From Seiridium cupressi (lineage: Eukaryota > Ascomycota > Sordariomycetes > Amphisphaeriales > Sporocadaceae): 64,000 nucleotides of DNA. Position 1 is the first letter of the stretch. Each line of letters begins with the position of its first letter. Of the stretch, positions 10,976-23,041 are shown piece by piece. The notes beneath the pieces are model-generated. The model was given only the letters and a program-made list of their open reading frames with translations. It did not search any database and had not been told where the DNA came from. A program made the position numbers and the translations under genes. The stretch spans positions 186,001 to 250,000 of the forward strand of contig JARVKI010000042.1 of the NCBI GenBank assembly GCA_036674765.1, given 5' to 3'.

Positions 10976-13695
10976 TTACTTTGACCTCATCTTGTCACGG
11001 GTTGTCAAACACCTGCAGCTCATTTGATGTCGCATACCCGAAGCAAGCGTGAACACCAGACTTGACCGATAACTATTCCTGCAGCAAATTTCTTCTTCAC
11101 CGCCGCCAAGACTTCAATTCAACTCAAAAGGTCGTACGGAGTCTGTTGCCTGTTATACGTAAGGGAATAGGCATGCGACTCTGGAATGTCGCTCTCGTCA
11201 ACTCAACAACGCTCGGGCTGTGGATACTGGTGAGTGTTCGGTCTAGAACCACCGGCTGGCTCGCGAGTCAAAGGTGACATCCTGGTAGGTGGCCATGATG
11301 GAGGGAAATATGGGCGGAAACACATATATTGGGTGATCCTGAAGGACGGGGAAGCTGAAGCTGGAGAAGCTGGAGCTGGAGGTGAACCTACAATGTATCT
11401 ACTGCTGGGCGACCCACACTGGCAGAATACTGCCAGACGGTGTGGGTTATCCATCAGGCCATGATGCGACCGAACGGGACGGCGCTGTCGCTATTGTTGT
11501 TGCTGCTGGTGTGTTAGAGAGTTAGTACCTGCAACTTGGAGATCAAAAAGGATAAGCTCGGAGAGAGTGCGAGAAATTCCGGTTGCCCTGTCAGCACCGT
11601 CTACCATTACTGCTCCTTATGATTGATGTCTGCGACCGCCAGTAAAATAAAGACAAAAAATTGCAGACGGTGTACTGCGATGTGCTGTTTGCAGAAGGAG
11701 CTCAGGAGATTACTCGATATTACACCCTGTAGAGGGTCGGTTTGATCAACCGTTGCCAAACTAGTGAACGTCATCGTGGCTGTTATTGCTCTAAGACATG
11801 GTGAGGCTATCGCGAGGCATGCACAATGCTACTATGTCTACCGGTCTGGTGTAGTCCACTTCCCGCCAGGCTGGTCACCTTGGCTAAGAACGACCCCACG
11901 GTTGTACGTTGAGCACCACTGACCATGCGCATTCTGTTATATTGCAGGCACATGGCAACCTAAATTGCATTGACCCCAAAAGATACCTCCTTGCTGTTGG
12001 TTATTGTCTAGTCTTGTGATACTCAGAGACTCGACAGCTAAGCTTCACCAGTCCCAATTTGCGCGTTGCACCCATCAGCGTACCCATCGGCGCACCCGTC
12101 GGTACGCCCATAGAACCAAGCTTTGTGAAGTAGAGATGGCCTGCAACGCCGAAACTACAGTCTCTTGGTACGCTTACTCCCTTCTTCTCTAGCCACCGTG
12201 TATCTAAGCCTTTTTGATTCCAGTTCATCGTTTTGCACTCCTCACTTCAAGTCCTACCATGGTCCTGATAGCGCGCCCTGATCACCCGGTTCCAGCCATT
12301 ACGTCTTGCTTACGACGAGGTCACAAATCACTCGGCGCTCTGCCTCTGTGCAAGCGGTACAAACCCAGCAAGATATTCCGTCCTCGAACAGTCTCGTGAC
12401 AATTGTTCATCACTTCTTCGACTCTTTCGGTAGCTCATGCAGGAATGGATGGTCTCCATTTGCTGTCCGTCTCCACACATGGATGGTTTTAGCAAAGAGC
12501 AGCCTACATTTCGTTGTACATGCAATTCTAGTAGGAACACCGAGCGAGACGCTTTCCTTCTCTTGCGATCAAACGGCAACGCTGACCACTTTTGATCAGG
12601 AGAGACAAGAAATTCTGGTTCGGGAACCACTCGACGAACCGTGACGTCCTTCGCGCGGCATCGCCTATCTCAAAGCCTCAGGCCCTAGCATATCAATTCC
12701 TTCCGCGTTTTCATGGGCATTCCAGTCTCAACAGGATACTGTGATTGCAACAATATGCGAGATTCTGTGCTGGGGTTCGCGTGTCGCAAAACAGCTATTT
12801 GGTCTTCAGTACTCAGTTGCTAGGATCATCACTTCATTCAGAGCGGGTGTTTTCGCATTCTACACCATTCCAACGATAACGCCATGTCACTCGATTTTAC
12901 AACAGCACAGTGGAGGTGATTTTCATGTCTCCTTCCTCTGGATAAATTGATGGTTTTCGATTCTCAGGTTCATCAAATGAATGGTGTGTTCCTCCCTCCC
13001 ATCCCCTGCTTGCTGTGTTATGAGAATTGGTACTTTGCAAATACCTTTTTCGATCTTTTAAAAACTTGTCTCCCTCGTGGAAAGAACTATATTACCTCTC
13101 GATACTTGTGTTTCTCTACGATGGATGTCGCCTCATAAGCCAGAGTGACCAGAACACTGGTACGCTGTTCAGGCATCCAGGTATGTACATCATCTCCTGC
13201 CCTCCACGGGCTAACGACCCAATTTAAGTCATCTAGGGACATCTTAACAACTGACGATAACATAGATCTAATGCTGGTCTAGATGTATCGGTGCTATCTT
13301 AGGAATCGAGACAAGCTCAAGATGACGACAGAACGCCTGGTACTTGTGGCGAATATCGAGGCACAGCCAAGGTGTTTTGTCCTCGACTGTACGCCCATCA
13401 AGGATTTCCCACAACATACCTGCTGTGAAGATAATGGGCAATCCAGCTGGAAAAACAAGCAGAGCCTCGGCAGCGGACTGGAGAGAGGCACCCAGGGGAA
13501 ACCCGCCAATTTTGACACTTCACCACCATCGCCTCAAGTCCTTCGAGGGGGCTATAGTTCTGTAGCAGTGACCTTTAACACACCCGGTTCGGATGTGCCG
13601 CTTCTTAGCGTCTCTGCGTAATTTGAAACGTCCATCGACTTATTTAAGCATGCAATTGATTTCTTTCCCTCGGGAAGCATTTCTGCCTTTACGTC
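10976..13695. other. Gene-poor region
   Basis: About 2.7 kb with only weak, mutually overlapping open frames. A short piece near 13420-13480 is similar to one at 17570-17630 (see repeat entries). No gene can be supported. Confidence 0.45.
13418..13478 (-). repeat. Dispersed repeat, copy A
   Basis: This stretch, containing ACATACCTGCTGTGAAGA and AGCTGGAAAAACAAGCA, matches the stretch near 17568-17630 with scattered substitutions. On the minus strand it can be read as short coding sequence running into a GTATGT-like donor, so both copies may be leftovers of one unrecognised gene family. Confidence 0.45.
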
Positions 13696-14058
13696 TTAGG
13701 TACCCGAAAATAATCCGAAGAGCCCTCTGATTGTCACCTGTAGACTTTCCCACGTTGTTTTCCACAGCGTTGGCTCGTTATAAGTTGAGCAACTTTCACC
13801 GCAGGCCCGACGCGAGTAGGCCTGGGGTAGTAGGACCCTTTTCAAGTGCCGATAGTAGTTTGGACATCCCTCTCTGACACCACCACAAACCATAAGACTC
13901 ATGATCGTCGGTAAGGTCATATGAGTCTGGATCCAGAGCCTGGTACCAAACCATTGGCAGGCGATCGGGATGCTGACCTTGACTCACAAGCACAATATCG
14001 CGGTGATATCCTATCCGAATGCACCGGCTTCGGTCGGTATCGCATGAGTTTAAGTGCA
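13696..14058 (-). pseudogene. Frameshifted continuation of the F-box gene
   Basis: Out-of-frame remnant of the C-terminal region. One frame reads DPDSYDLTDDHESYGLWWC around 13880-13960. The neighbouring frame then reads REGCPNYYRHLK around 13840-13870. A one-base indel between WWC and REGC would explain the switch. A second switch is needed to join this to the upstream frame ending at 14059. Confidence 0.45.
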
Positions 14059-15195
14059 CTATCGCCGCACCAAAGCCGTTACCTCGGCGGACTGTCGTTC
14101 TAAATTCAGTGAAGTGACCAAGTGGTACTCCCGGTCCTCCCACTTCCATTTCATGTGGTGAGAGTTTGCCGTCGCCCTCGGAACTTTGAGGGCTGCCAAC
14201 CTCAAATCAGGTTCGGAACAACAGGTGAGGCCGCCAATCTCTTGCAGGGGGGTGAGCTGCCACTGTTGTGATAGGTGCTCCGATCCGGAATAGCGAAGGC
14301 ATGCGCACTTGTTCGGGTCAAAACAACTCATTTCCATCAAACGCCCAGGGCCGACCGCTGGAGCAATAAACTCGGCGGCGCCGAGTCGGAGTTTCTCAAG
14401 TTGTTTTTGCATAAAGCTAGGGCTTGCCTGTTTGATGTCATTGACCCCAACGACCACCCCATTGACCACCTCGTCAGCACCATTGGGAATATGGAGATGA
14501 CCAAGCCATCGAAGCCTGAGATGAATGCTTCCCGTAGTGGTCTTCGAAACGATGGCAGTAGGATGAGTCAGGCCATCTGGTGGATTTGGGTCAGTGCCAT
14601 GTTTTGGAGCATGGCTCTCATGCCGACAGGTCGCTGCGACAATCTCCCGGCTGGTACCGAGCCCGCGTTTCTGGAGCTTGGACATGATTGGAATGATATC
14701 AGCCCATCTAAGCACTCTGTGATCGCATACTCGCACGTATCCCTCCTTTCCGATACAGACTCGTTTCTCCGCTGGAGACGCCCTGTGGTGTATGGAAAAC
14801 ATGCAGACTGGATGGTCAACACGACAGCTAGAACAGTGCATATATTCTGTAAATAGCTCCATCCCCTGAGATTCCAGGTAATATCCTTTCCGACGCGATT
14901 GACAGTCACAACAATACGGTTCTCTGCTGAAATGTGCGAGTTGTATTGAATCACGAGTTCCGATTTTTGATATCTTCCAAGGACGAAAACTAACCGAGTC
15001 CTCGGATTCATCGCCATGAAAGCTGGCAAATTCCGGGGAACAGAACAAACGTAGGAATACTCGACAGGTTCGTCTTAGATTATTAATCTCAAATGGTGGA
15101 AGGTGTGCCATGATTTCGAGAAGTAGTTCCTCGGGAAGACGATGAAAGGCGCTGCAATTCTGATTGTGGAATGCGGCTGCGATTAAAGGGTCCAT
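14059..15195 (-). CDS. F-box protein, 3' end degraded
   Basis: Probable substrate adaptor of an SCF ubiquitin ligase. The frame gives 378 residues from the MDPLIAAAF methionine at 15195; the upstream in-frame leader to 15288 lacks conserved features. The F-box is at about residues 17-55 (FHRLPEELLLEIMAHLPPFE, then NNLRRTCRVFLRLF). A Cys-rich middle follows (CCDCQSRRKG, HCSSCRVDHPVCMFS, CIGKEGYVRVCDH), a layout I associate with a large Aspergillus/Penicillium F-box family. The frame stops at 14059, but conserved-looking sequence continues in other frames down to about 13830 (DPDSYDLTDDHESYGLWWC, then GCPNYYRHLK one frame over). I therefore think the 3' end is frameshifted and the gene may be dying. 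Confidence 0.7.
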   Translation of the reverse strand: MDPLIAAAFHNQNCSAFHRLPEELLLEIMAHLPPFEINNLRRTCRVFLRLFCSPEFASFHGDESEDSVSFRPWKISKIGTRDSIQLAHFSREPYCCDCQSRRKGYYLESQGMELFTEYMHCSSCRVDHPVCMFSIHHRASPAEKRVCIGKEGYVRVCDHRVLRWADIIPIMSKLQKRGLGTSREIVAATCRHESHAPKHGTDPNPPDGLTHPTAIVSKTTTGSIHLRLRWLGHLHIPNGADEVVNGVVVGVNDIKQASPSFMQKQLEKLRLGAAEFIAPAVGPGRLMEMSCFDPNKCACLRYSGSEHLSQQWQLTPLQEIGGLTCCSEPDLRLAALKVPRATANSHHMKWKWEDREYHLVTSLNLERQSAEVTALVRR

Positions 15196-15984
15196 TTGTG
15201 CGATTATAGCTTTGGTGTTGGGATCAGTAAAGCACTGACATGGCTTAAAGCGCATCCAACGCCCCGTCCATGGTGCCGTAAGACTCATTTTGGGCGAACA
15301 CGGAGGTCCCGCTTGCTATGCCGTATGCTGGGGGTCTCCAAGTGCCGAAGTTGTTGCTTTGGTTTGTGGTTAATTTTAGGTTACGGCAACGTGTGGCTGG
15401 CGATTGATAATCAAACATATGACGCTGGTTGATATCACCCGAGAAACTTTAGAAAAACAACAAAGTGATTAAATACCTCGGAAGTCTACGAGCGGAGAAA
15501 GCTGGCAAATTGTAGCTGTCCAGTAGCATTTAAATAGGTGCGTAAGTAATATCCCAGTGTGCGCTATTTGAGCGTTTAACACTTTTCTGAGCAAGTATAT
15601 CTGCACAAACGGTCATCTCCTTTAAGTTCTCATGTACATTGGCAGTAAAGATGGGCGATAGCAACATACGATTCGAAAGTCCCTTGTAGATAATCAACGC
15701 CTATAGCTGTTGATGCACTGAAATTTATCTTAATGCATTTAAAACAGGGCAATTTCTAATCCTTTATCATAAGCAATGCCTTCGATATCAAACACATCTG
15801 CCAAAGAGGTCTTGGCGCCGTCTGAAAGGCTAATGAGCGACTTTGAAAACTCAACACGTGAACCTTCGAGAAATTCGAACCTGATATTTTCCACGAGCTT
15901 CTGCTAGGCTGGATGAGTCGCAAGCAAAGCTACCTCCAAAGAGGCTGCCATAAATAGGTAGAGCAATCCGTGATTCACGTCACT
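15196..15984. other. Intergenic region
   Basis: Upstream flank of the F-box gene. No gene or clear motif is seen. Confidence 0.5.
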
Positions 15985-16828
15985 CTAAGTGTTGTATCCG
16001 AAACGTTTGAGACATTGACAGGAAGTAGCCAGCGACGCCATAAGTCGGTAAAGTACAATTTTAGTTGTTGGGATGTTAGGGACGAGGGGGTTGCTGCCAT
16101 GGGAAGTAGGACTAGGAGACTGTTGCAAATTACATCGCACCCTGTGTCGGCGACGTACTTTCAGTATACCAGCATACCTCCAAAAGTCCCAATGACCACA
16201 TTGTAATGGCTCACGACCGTACCGTTCCAATTCCATAAAAGTGACTCCGTCGTCTTCATTCAAGATCCGGCGAATATATCAAGAAGGCCTCCCGGCAAGC
16301 CTATGACGACTTCCACCTCGCCTGCAGATCGGTCTCCGATTCCAGGTTCCATCCTCCGAACATGTTTCCATATGACCAAGCTGGGGTTCCTCTGACCAAT
16401 CATGAACGGCAGTAGGTCTATAATGCCTAACACTTCTATGATATGTTGAGGAGAATCCATTCGGATGTCTCCTGAAATAGGCAGAAATTGCCCGGTAAAT
16501 CATATATCTCCGTCAACAGCCTGAGGTACTGGGTAACTGGCTGTCGTTGCAGTATCTGAGATGTCTGGATCACCAGCAAGATTGTAGGTAGGCCAAAACG
16601 AAGCAAGGGATAGCAACCGATTTGGGTTGCAGGAAGACAAAGGGGATGAATCGAGCATAGGCACAAAATGCAAAAAAATAGCTCACAACAAATAATGACA
16701 ATACTTGGTGGACAACCCAAGTTGGCAAATTCGGTGCGAAAGGCACCAATGACGTGGTCAATGAGTCCGAGCGATGAAACGCCTAAGCCGTTCTCCAGGG
16801 ACACTTGTAGAGTGGCCGATGCCATCAA
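15985..16828 (-). pseudogene. Fungal-specific transcription factor domain, relic
   Basis: Broken C-terminal half of what looks like a fungal-specific (Zn2Cys6-associated) transcription factor. In order on the minus strand I read QILQRQPVTQYLRLL, LPGNFCLFQETSEWILLNIS (ending in a stop near 16436), then in another frame PQHIIEVLGIIDLLPFMIG, GEVEVVIGLPGGLLDIFAG (stop at 16260), then in a third frame EPLQCGHWDFWRYAGILKVR. These are consecutive blocks of one domain in three frames, so at least two frameshifts have occurred. An intron with a GTATTG donor may sit between about 16700 and 16590. The DNA-binding N-terminus is not found. No functional product is expected. Confidence 0.6.
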
Positions 16829-18053
16829 TTATGATTTGGATTGCTTCGACATCTCATCAAGCGACTATAGACCTTCAACATTACAATTACGGTGCAACCC
16901 ATCGTTCAAGACTACGGAAACTTTTTACATCAGCGTTTGGCTGAAGGCGGACACGGTGTACTTACACCGATGAAAAACGGTGCGCTCTTCCTCAAACGCA
17001 AGCTGGTTGGCGTTCCGGTTTACAATCGCAGGAATGAGAGCGCAGGTATTGTCTCTCGTCAATGGTGTTTCGAGATGAGATCAATCAAAGCCTGATGGTG
17101 AAGAAGATTTCGCATGAGCCCTAACATCTTGGGATCCTTATAATAGCCCGCCATGGTCGGTACTAGTTGAGGTGTAGATGACCGTTGTACCAAAGTGACG
17201 TATTAGGTTGGTAATGATGTTATGGTTTCAGACAATTATCAAGTCCAATATCCTCCCACCAGTACCAGAGAGATGACCCCTAGAGGCTAATATTTGACCC
17301 GTCAGGACAGTTGATAATTGTGACCGACCGAGGCACTGGGGAGGTCACGTGGATGGCCGGGCAGATTGCCATTTCAGTCAGACCAGCAGCATCAGATAGC
17401 TTCAAGCTTCAATTCACCACGCCTTTCCGTCACTCTTTTGTCCTGATTCATCAACAATCGGACAATCAATTTCTGAGACCTTTTTCAGTTGTTGGTTTGA
17501 TTTGCAGTATGGACATTTTCATCAATTCGGCGCCCACCCAGCCGATCGTCTATAACGTGGTCGAGCAACCGGCATACCTGCTGTAAAGAGAATGTGCAAT
17601 CTAGCTGGATAAACAAGCACAGCCTTGACAGCAAAAAGAGCCTTGGCGACGGGCTGAAGAAAACTAGTAGCTCAATATGGATATCAGCTTGACTTCAAAT
17701 GGCTCATTTGGCAACAGTTTAGATGCAAGGTAGGGCATTGGGTCGAAGCCTTGGGTGACTGACAACGGGAGACTCCAAATAGGTCAAACCAAACTGTCTG
17801 GTCCTCGAGGTTATAACGCTCCGTGGTTCTTGTACTTGGCTGAGCAAATATAGTCCTGCCTCCGACATGCATCGATATAGGCGGTAAGTAATTTTGCAGT
17901 AAACGCTAGGTGATACTTGTTGATCGCTAAAATATTAGTAACATATTATAGAACAGCAGTATATGTCGTTTCTGTGCTGAAATAAAATCTACAGCCATAC
18001 ATCTGGTGGTTCTATAAAGTAAATTGAGAAAAGAACTTATTGCCAACTAACAT
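16829..18053. other. Intergenic region
   Basis: Holds repeat copy B (17568-17630) and short unassigned open frames, for example 17311-17586 plus. No gene is supported. Confidence 0.45.
17568..17630 (-). repeat. Dispersed repeat, copy B
   Basis: Contains GCATACCTGCTGTAAAGAGA and AGCTGGATAAACAAGCA, matching copy A near 13418-13478 over about 60 bases with roughly one difference in six. Confidence 0.45.
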
Positions 18054-20250
18054 TTATCTTCCTCGGTTTCTCAGCTCCTGTGAATGGTCATTTGCCCCTA
18101 TTGTGGTCAACTCCACCGAATCCACGACTCTGTGGCCTTGTCCTCCCGGAGAATCTAGTTGATCGCGCCTGGAGCCAAGTACAGCATCCATTCTCTCATG
18201 GCTGAGAGGATCGGCAGAAACAAATATGTTCAGCACAAAAGCTATACCGGCGAAAGCTACATACTGTGAAGCCATGTCAGCAAACAGTGTTTCTTGCCGT
18301 GCAGTAGCGTTGGCTACCTACCATAATCCAAACACTTCTGAGTGCCCTGAAGTAGGCATGTCTAACCATGACCTGTTGGTCGGGTGCAAGGCAACTTATG
18401 AGCTCAACATTCGCTGTCGCATTACCGCCATTAAACTGTTCCGAGACCTTTTGGCCAATAGTATTAGCTAAGTCGGCGTTTTCGGCGTTCATTTGGTTCT
18501 GGAACATGACCCCACCAACTACGACCGAGATACCTGTAGTGATAGACCGAAGGAAGCTCATGGTGGCCACAACGGCCGCTGTATCTCGCACGGTCGTGGC
18601 GGCTTGTGCAGCAATGACAGGTGCCTCGATATTAAGGCCAACACCAACTCCAGTGAGAATCTCAAAAACGAATAGCTTAGCCAGGTTCTCTTCAAATTCG
18701 AGATTGATGAGGAGCCCTACGCCCAGGGTAAGCAAGACCTGGGCTGCATAGATAATGGGACGGTATTTTCCAGTTTGTTGGATGTATATGCCAGCTCCAG
18801 CGGCTGACAGAGAGCAGGAAACGATAAGAGGTAGGATATGCAAGCCAGATGTCAGAGCATCTACGCCTAGCACTGACTGGGAATAAAGAGGGAGATAATA
18901 TCTACATCAAATCAGGGTTAGTAGTTACTTTTACGGATAGGTTCTGCGGGTTATGAAACAGGTCTTAGGGTATGCAACCCTCAAGACATTGTTATCAAGT
19001 TCAGAAGGAAGCTCAAAGAGGCAAGAAAGGACCCAAGAAGGTACGTACGTGATGCCAATGAAGATATAGGAGTTGACAGCGAACACGGAATAGGCGGCTG
19101 CTTGGGACCGACTAGAGAGTAATCGTAGCGGGATTATCGGGCTGACCGCGAGTTTCCATTCGTTGACAAGAAAAAGTCCAATGACTAAAACGCCAAACAA
19201 GAGGAGGCATATGACAGTCAGAGACAGCCATGGGTGAGTAACATCTCCGAAATCAAGGCCTAGGAGCACCATCAGGGCCCCGCCCATACATAGTAGGCTC
19301 CCAGTCCAATCGATGGTCTTGAGACCTGCAATAAGAGGCGTGTTTGCAGACGGAACACTCAGAAAGAAAAACAGCGCGATAAAGACTACACCTCCAATGG
19401 GTACTAACAGAATGGTAAGCCCCGTCCGGAATGCAATAGTTCAAAGAACATGGTGTACTTACAATTGAACCAGAAGCACCATCTCCAGCTACTTAATTGT
19501 CAGTAGGGGATGACCAAATGCATTTAACTGGCTGTACTGAACTCACTCCAAACGCGTAGTGAAGACGCCACCCAGAATGGGCCCGATAGCGCTCCCAATT
19601 GCCCAGACCATGGAAGTAATAGCAAGATATAATCCACTTTCCCTCAGCGAAAACATGTCGCAAATGATGGTGTTCACCATGACACTCATGCCGGCTGCCC
19701 CGACCCCCTGGATAGCACGGCCGACGATGAGCGCGTCCATCTGCGGAGCGACGGCACAAATTACACTCGCAGCAAGAAAGATAGCCAGTGCACTCAGTAT
19801 AACCGGTTTCCGGCCCCATATATCGGCCACTGATCCCCAGATGGGTGTCACCGCCGTGAGGCCAAGAGTGAAGGCGCTGCCGACCCAGATGTACCCAGTC
19901 ACTGACCTCAAGGATGCAACAATAGCAGGCACGGCTGTTACTACAATAGTCATGTCCAGTGCCGAGAGCAGCACCGAGAGACATAGAGATACCATTGTCA
20001 GGGTAGTTTTGGCGCGAGAGAGCTTTACAGCACTTTCTGAACGCGCGGGCTCATGATCGTGACTGGGGGATTGCGGTGAGGGAGGTGCAGCACCCTCTGT
20101 GGGGCAGCTGTTTGTCGGCGCTACGGGCTCGAGGTTCCCAATTACACTAGTGTCACCAATAACAGCGTCGATGATGTCGCGACCTTGGCCGCCTGTTCTT
20201 GGTGGTGCTTTTGGTGAGGGAAGCGAAACCTGGTCGCGCGCAGTCGGCAT
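18054..20250 (-). CDS. MFS exporter, DHA2 (14-TM) family
   Basis: Proton-coupled multidrug or secondary-metabolite efflux pump of the plasma membrane. Five exons (20250-19547, 19488-19463, 19403-19049, 18901-18322, 18263-18054) join in phase to 624 residues; exon 2 is only 26 bases. A long hydrophilic N-terminus (about 80 residues) precedes the first membrane helix. Motif D1-like LLSALDMTIVVTAVPAI and motif A WGSVADIWGRKPVIL are intact, as are GRAIQGVGAAGMSVMVN and the antiporter-type AIGSAIGPILGGVF (motif C). The microexon supplies the conserved DWRWCFWFN. Size and motifs fit DHA2 pumps such as aflatoxin-type exporters. The neighbouring SDR, transcription factor and NmrA genes suggest a role in exporting a metabolite or toxic aromatic compound; substrate unknown. 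Confidence 0.9.
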
Positions 20251-21555
20251 CGCTCACTGGATATACTAAGGAAAGGGCCGAGGACGACATACTGTGTTTC
20301 AACGGTAAGGTCAATTGATATAAGGATGCTTCGAGGAGCAAGGGGTTTGAAATGAAGTGAATGACTCTGAAGCCGAGTTAAGGACTTCGTGGAAAACCAG
20401 TCATCAATCCGATGATGCGAATCCTTCCGTACAGTGTATCGTACAGTTGGTGGGTCGCTTATATCAGTGTGAGCACTGTCTACTTAATTTCGAGTAACGC
20501 AGTCATATCGGCCAAGGTCATGGTGATAGCAGAGCTCCTCCATAGATAATCCAGTATCCAGGAAATCGAAGACACTTCTTCGTAGCTAAAAGTCATCCAC
20601 AAGAATTAGTTCTCTTTATAGAACGGTTTAATGCGTTGTCTAGTTACGTAAAGGCTACTTAGGAATGTGTTGCGAGACGTTCGAGCGGATCTTTGGCCTC
20701 CCGGAAGAGGGGGGTTTCTTCATCGCAATTGTATGGTGAGAAACATTCCAAATTCTACACAGCAGAATGTCAACCTCTTATTGAGGCATAAGGGTTCGGC
20801 TTCCAGATCCCTAGTCTAGAGATAGATGCCTGATTGATGGTCTTTCTTGGTCAGCGCTCGGGGCAACATGATCACCGGGGCGGTCGGTGGCCGGGCACCC
20901 AAAATACCGTTGAACTCTTCACACTGGAGCGCTAAACTCAAACCACTAACGAGGCTGATTGAGCCGAGGAATGATCAAATCAGCGCCTTCATCATATCAT
21001 ATATAATCATTCCCCTGACTTCATTGCAAAGAAGAGATACCTAGATCATTTCCCGTAGGTGCTTTCTGTGCATCTTTTTCACTTGATATACGGGGGCTCT
21101 GCTGACAGATACACCTCAGCCTTCTGTAATGCACGAACTGCTAGTTACCTACCTAACTAATGGAGTGCTAGCTTACGAATATGCACGGCATGGTCACTCA
21201 AGACCTTAATAAATTGAACAGGGTGGTTTTCGCGACAACTTGGGATACGCCAACTTATCCGATTTGGTAAAATTTACTGCTCCACACGATCTGCTGGTGT
21301 GGTCGTCTCGAATTGGTGTTTGGACGACATTGAGCGTTTCGACATATTAATCACAAGGGATACTGTAGTTGCGATGAGAGGTGAGGGTGAACAGTGATGT
21401 GCAGCCACGTCGAGTAAGCCTCGAAGCTTCATGTACTGTCAAAAGACAAGTATAATACGAATTCCTTCTATATCATATTCAAAATTGGACTTGCATTCAG
21501 GAGACCTTCTTAAACCTCAAGGTCTTGCTGCTGACCGATGCTGTTTATCAGCTTG
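20251..21555. other. Intergenic region
   Basis: About 1.3 kb between the exporter start and the SDR stop. It serves as exporter promoter. No further gene is seen. Confidence 0.5.
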
Positions 21556-22827
21556 TCAAGTCTTATTCATCCTCTCTTTATTTGCCAGTTCGAGGTATTG
21601 CCCAATTACCTCCTTGACCATCGCATCATATGAGGCAAGGTCAATCCCAAGAACGTCTCGCGCCTGTAAATGCGTAATGAGCAATCAACCAATCAGGACG
21701 CGTGAATGCAGTCACGAGCACGCACCTTACTTGAATCCCATTTCACAGGATAAGTCGACTGTGGGTTGCCCTCCCGGAATAGACCGGACTCAAAGGCTTC
21801 GGGAAAATGCTTCTTGGCAATGGGAACCGTATCCTCCCATCTAGCCTCGACATTGAGCACGAAGGACTGATTGCCCTCGATATCAGCATCCAGTGCTCTG
21901 ACATGCGCGCGAGCCACGTCTGCACAGAGAACGGCGTTTCCAATTGCGCCTTCGCCCTGGTTACCGGTAGTCAAGCCGTTAATCAGCACGTGCGTGGAAC
22001 CGGTACGCACTACAACATCCGGAGTCAGTATTTGCTTCTTTTAACTTTCTTGATGAGTTTTCGGGAGTTCAAAACCATGTTTCAGGAGCAGATCCGCCAA
22101 ATCAGGAACCCGAAAACTCCCAAAACAGGCCATACGGGGCCTGAATTAACTCCGGAAGTTGCTTACTGGCGCTGGTATTGGTAACAAGCTCATCTTTCCC
22201 GAAGATCCAGGAAGGCATGATGGAGATCATGTCAAAGGTAGTAGCATTTTCCCTCAAGAAGGCTTCCGCGGCGTTCAGTGATGCCGCCTTGCCCACGCAA
22301 TACGCCCGAAGCTCGGAGTCATAAGGTGGCGCTAGAGCGGCTACGCGGCTTTCTGGCCCGCGTACAATCTCACGTTCCTTGGTGTTTGCGATGTAGACGT
22401 CTGCAGGAGCGATGGCTACCGTGGAGCTGGTCATGATGATACGCTTCACTGTCTTCCCTTTCTCTTTAGCGGACTTTAGTATCTCTAGGTTCCCCTTCAC
22501 AGATGTTGTGACGAAGGCATCCTCCAGTTGTTCTTTGGGGCCGTTGCCTTCTGCGTGGACAGGTGCAGCTGAATGGATAACGAAGTCGACTCCCTGCAGG
22601 GCATCGTCGTATGCGCCTGTAGCGATCATGTCTGGCACGATCACAAACATCAGATGGGTCTGGGGAGGGCCAAGGGCGGACATTGAGGGAGACGCCCGAA
22701 CTGCATCAATCTTGGCTTGTGATCGAGCAGCGACACGAACTCGATAACCGCTCTTCAGTAGGTCCAACAGAATAGCGTACCCCAAAAAGCCGGTGCCACC
22801 AGTAAGAAGAACAAGTTCTCCGGCCAT
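21556..22827 (-). CDS. Extended SDR reductase (dihydroflavonol 4-reductase-like)
   Basis: NAD(P)H-dependent ketoreductase or aldehyde reductase of the flavonol/cinnamoyl-CoA reductase and methylglyoxal reductase group. Three exons (22827-22167, 22009-21726, 21663-21556) join in phase to 350 residues, the normal family length. The cofactor motif LTGGTGFLGYAI is at residues 7-18. MTSSTVAIA supplies the catalytic Ser/Thr region, and the YxxxK motif is present as YCVGK near residue 175. The PSWIFGKDE block follows. The second intron uses a GTGCGT donor. No lesion is seen. It lies tail-to-head between the exporter and the transcription factor on the same strand, 214 bases from the latter, which suggests functional linkage; the substrate cannot be read from sequence. 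Confidence 0.9.
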
Positions 22828-23041
22828 GATTCATACGATTTCAAATGGCTTTTTGTAGGAGGTATCGAGGAATGCTGCTTATGATAATTTACTAATAACA
22901 TTTTGTTTCCCTGCCATCTTTTATACCTCAATAATGGACTTAAAGCTCTGATCAAGTCCGACAGAAGAAAAAGATACGCTACTGTAGTTGCACCACTTTA
23001 GGAAGTATGATGCCCATAATAGGAACACAGTGTCGCAAGGC

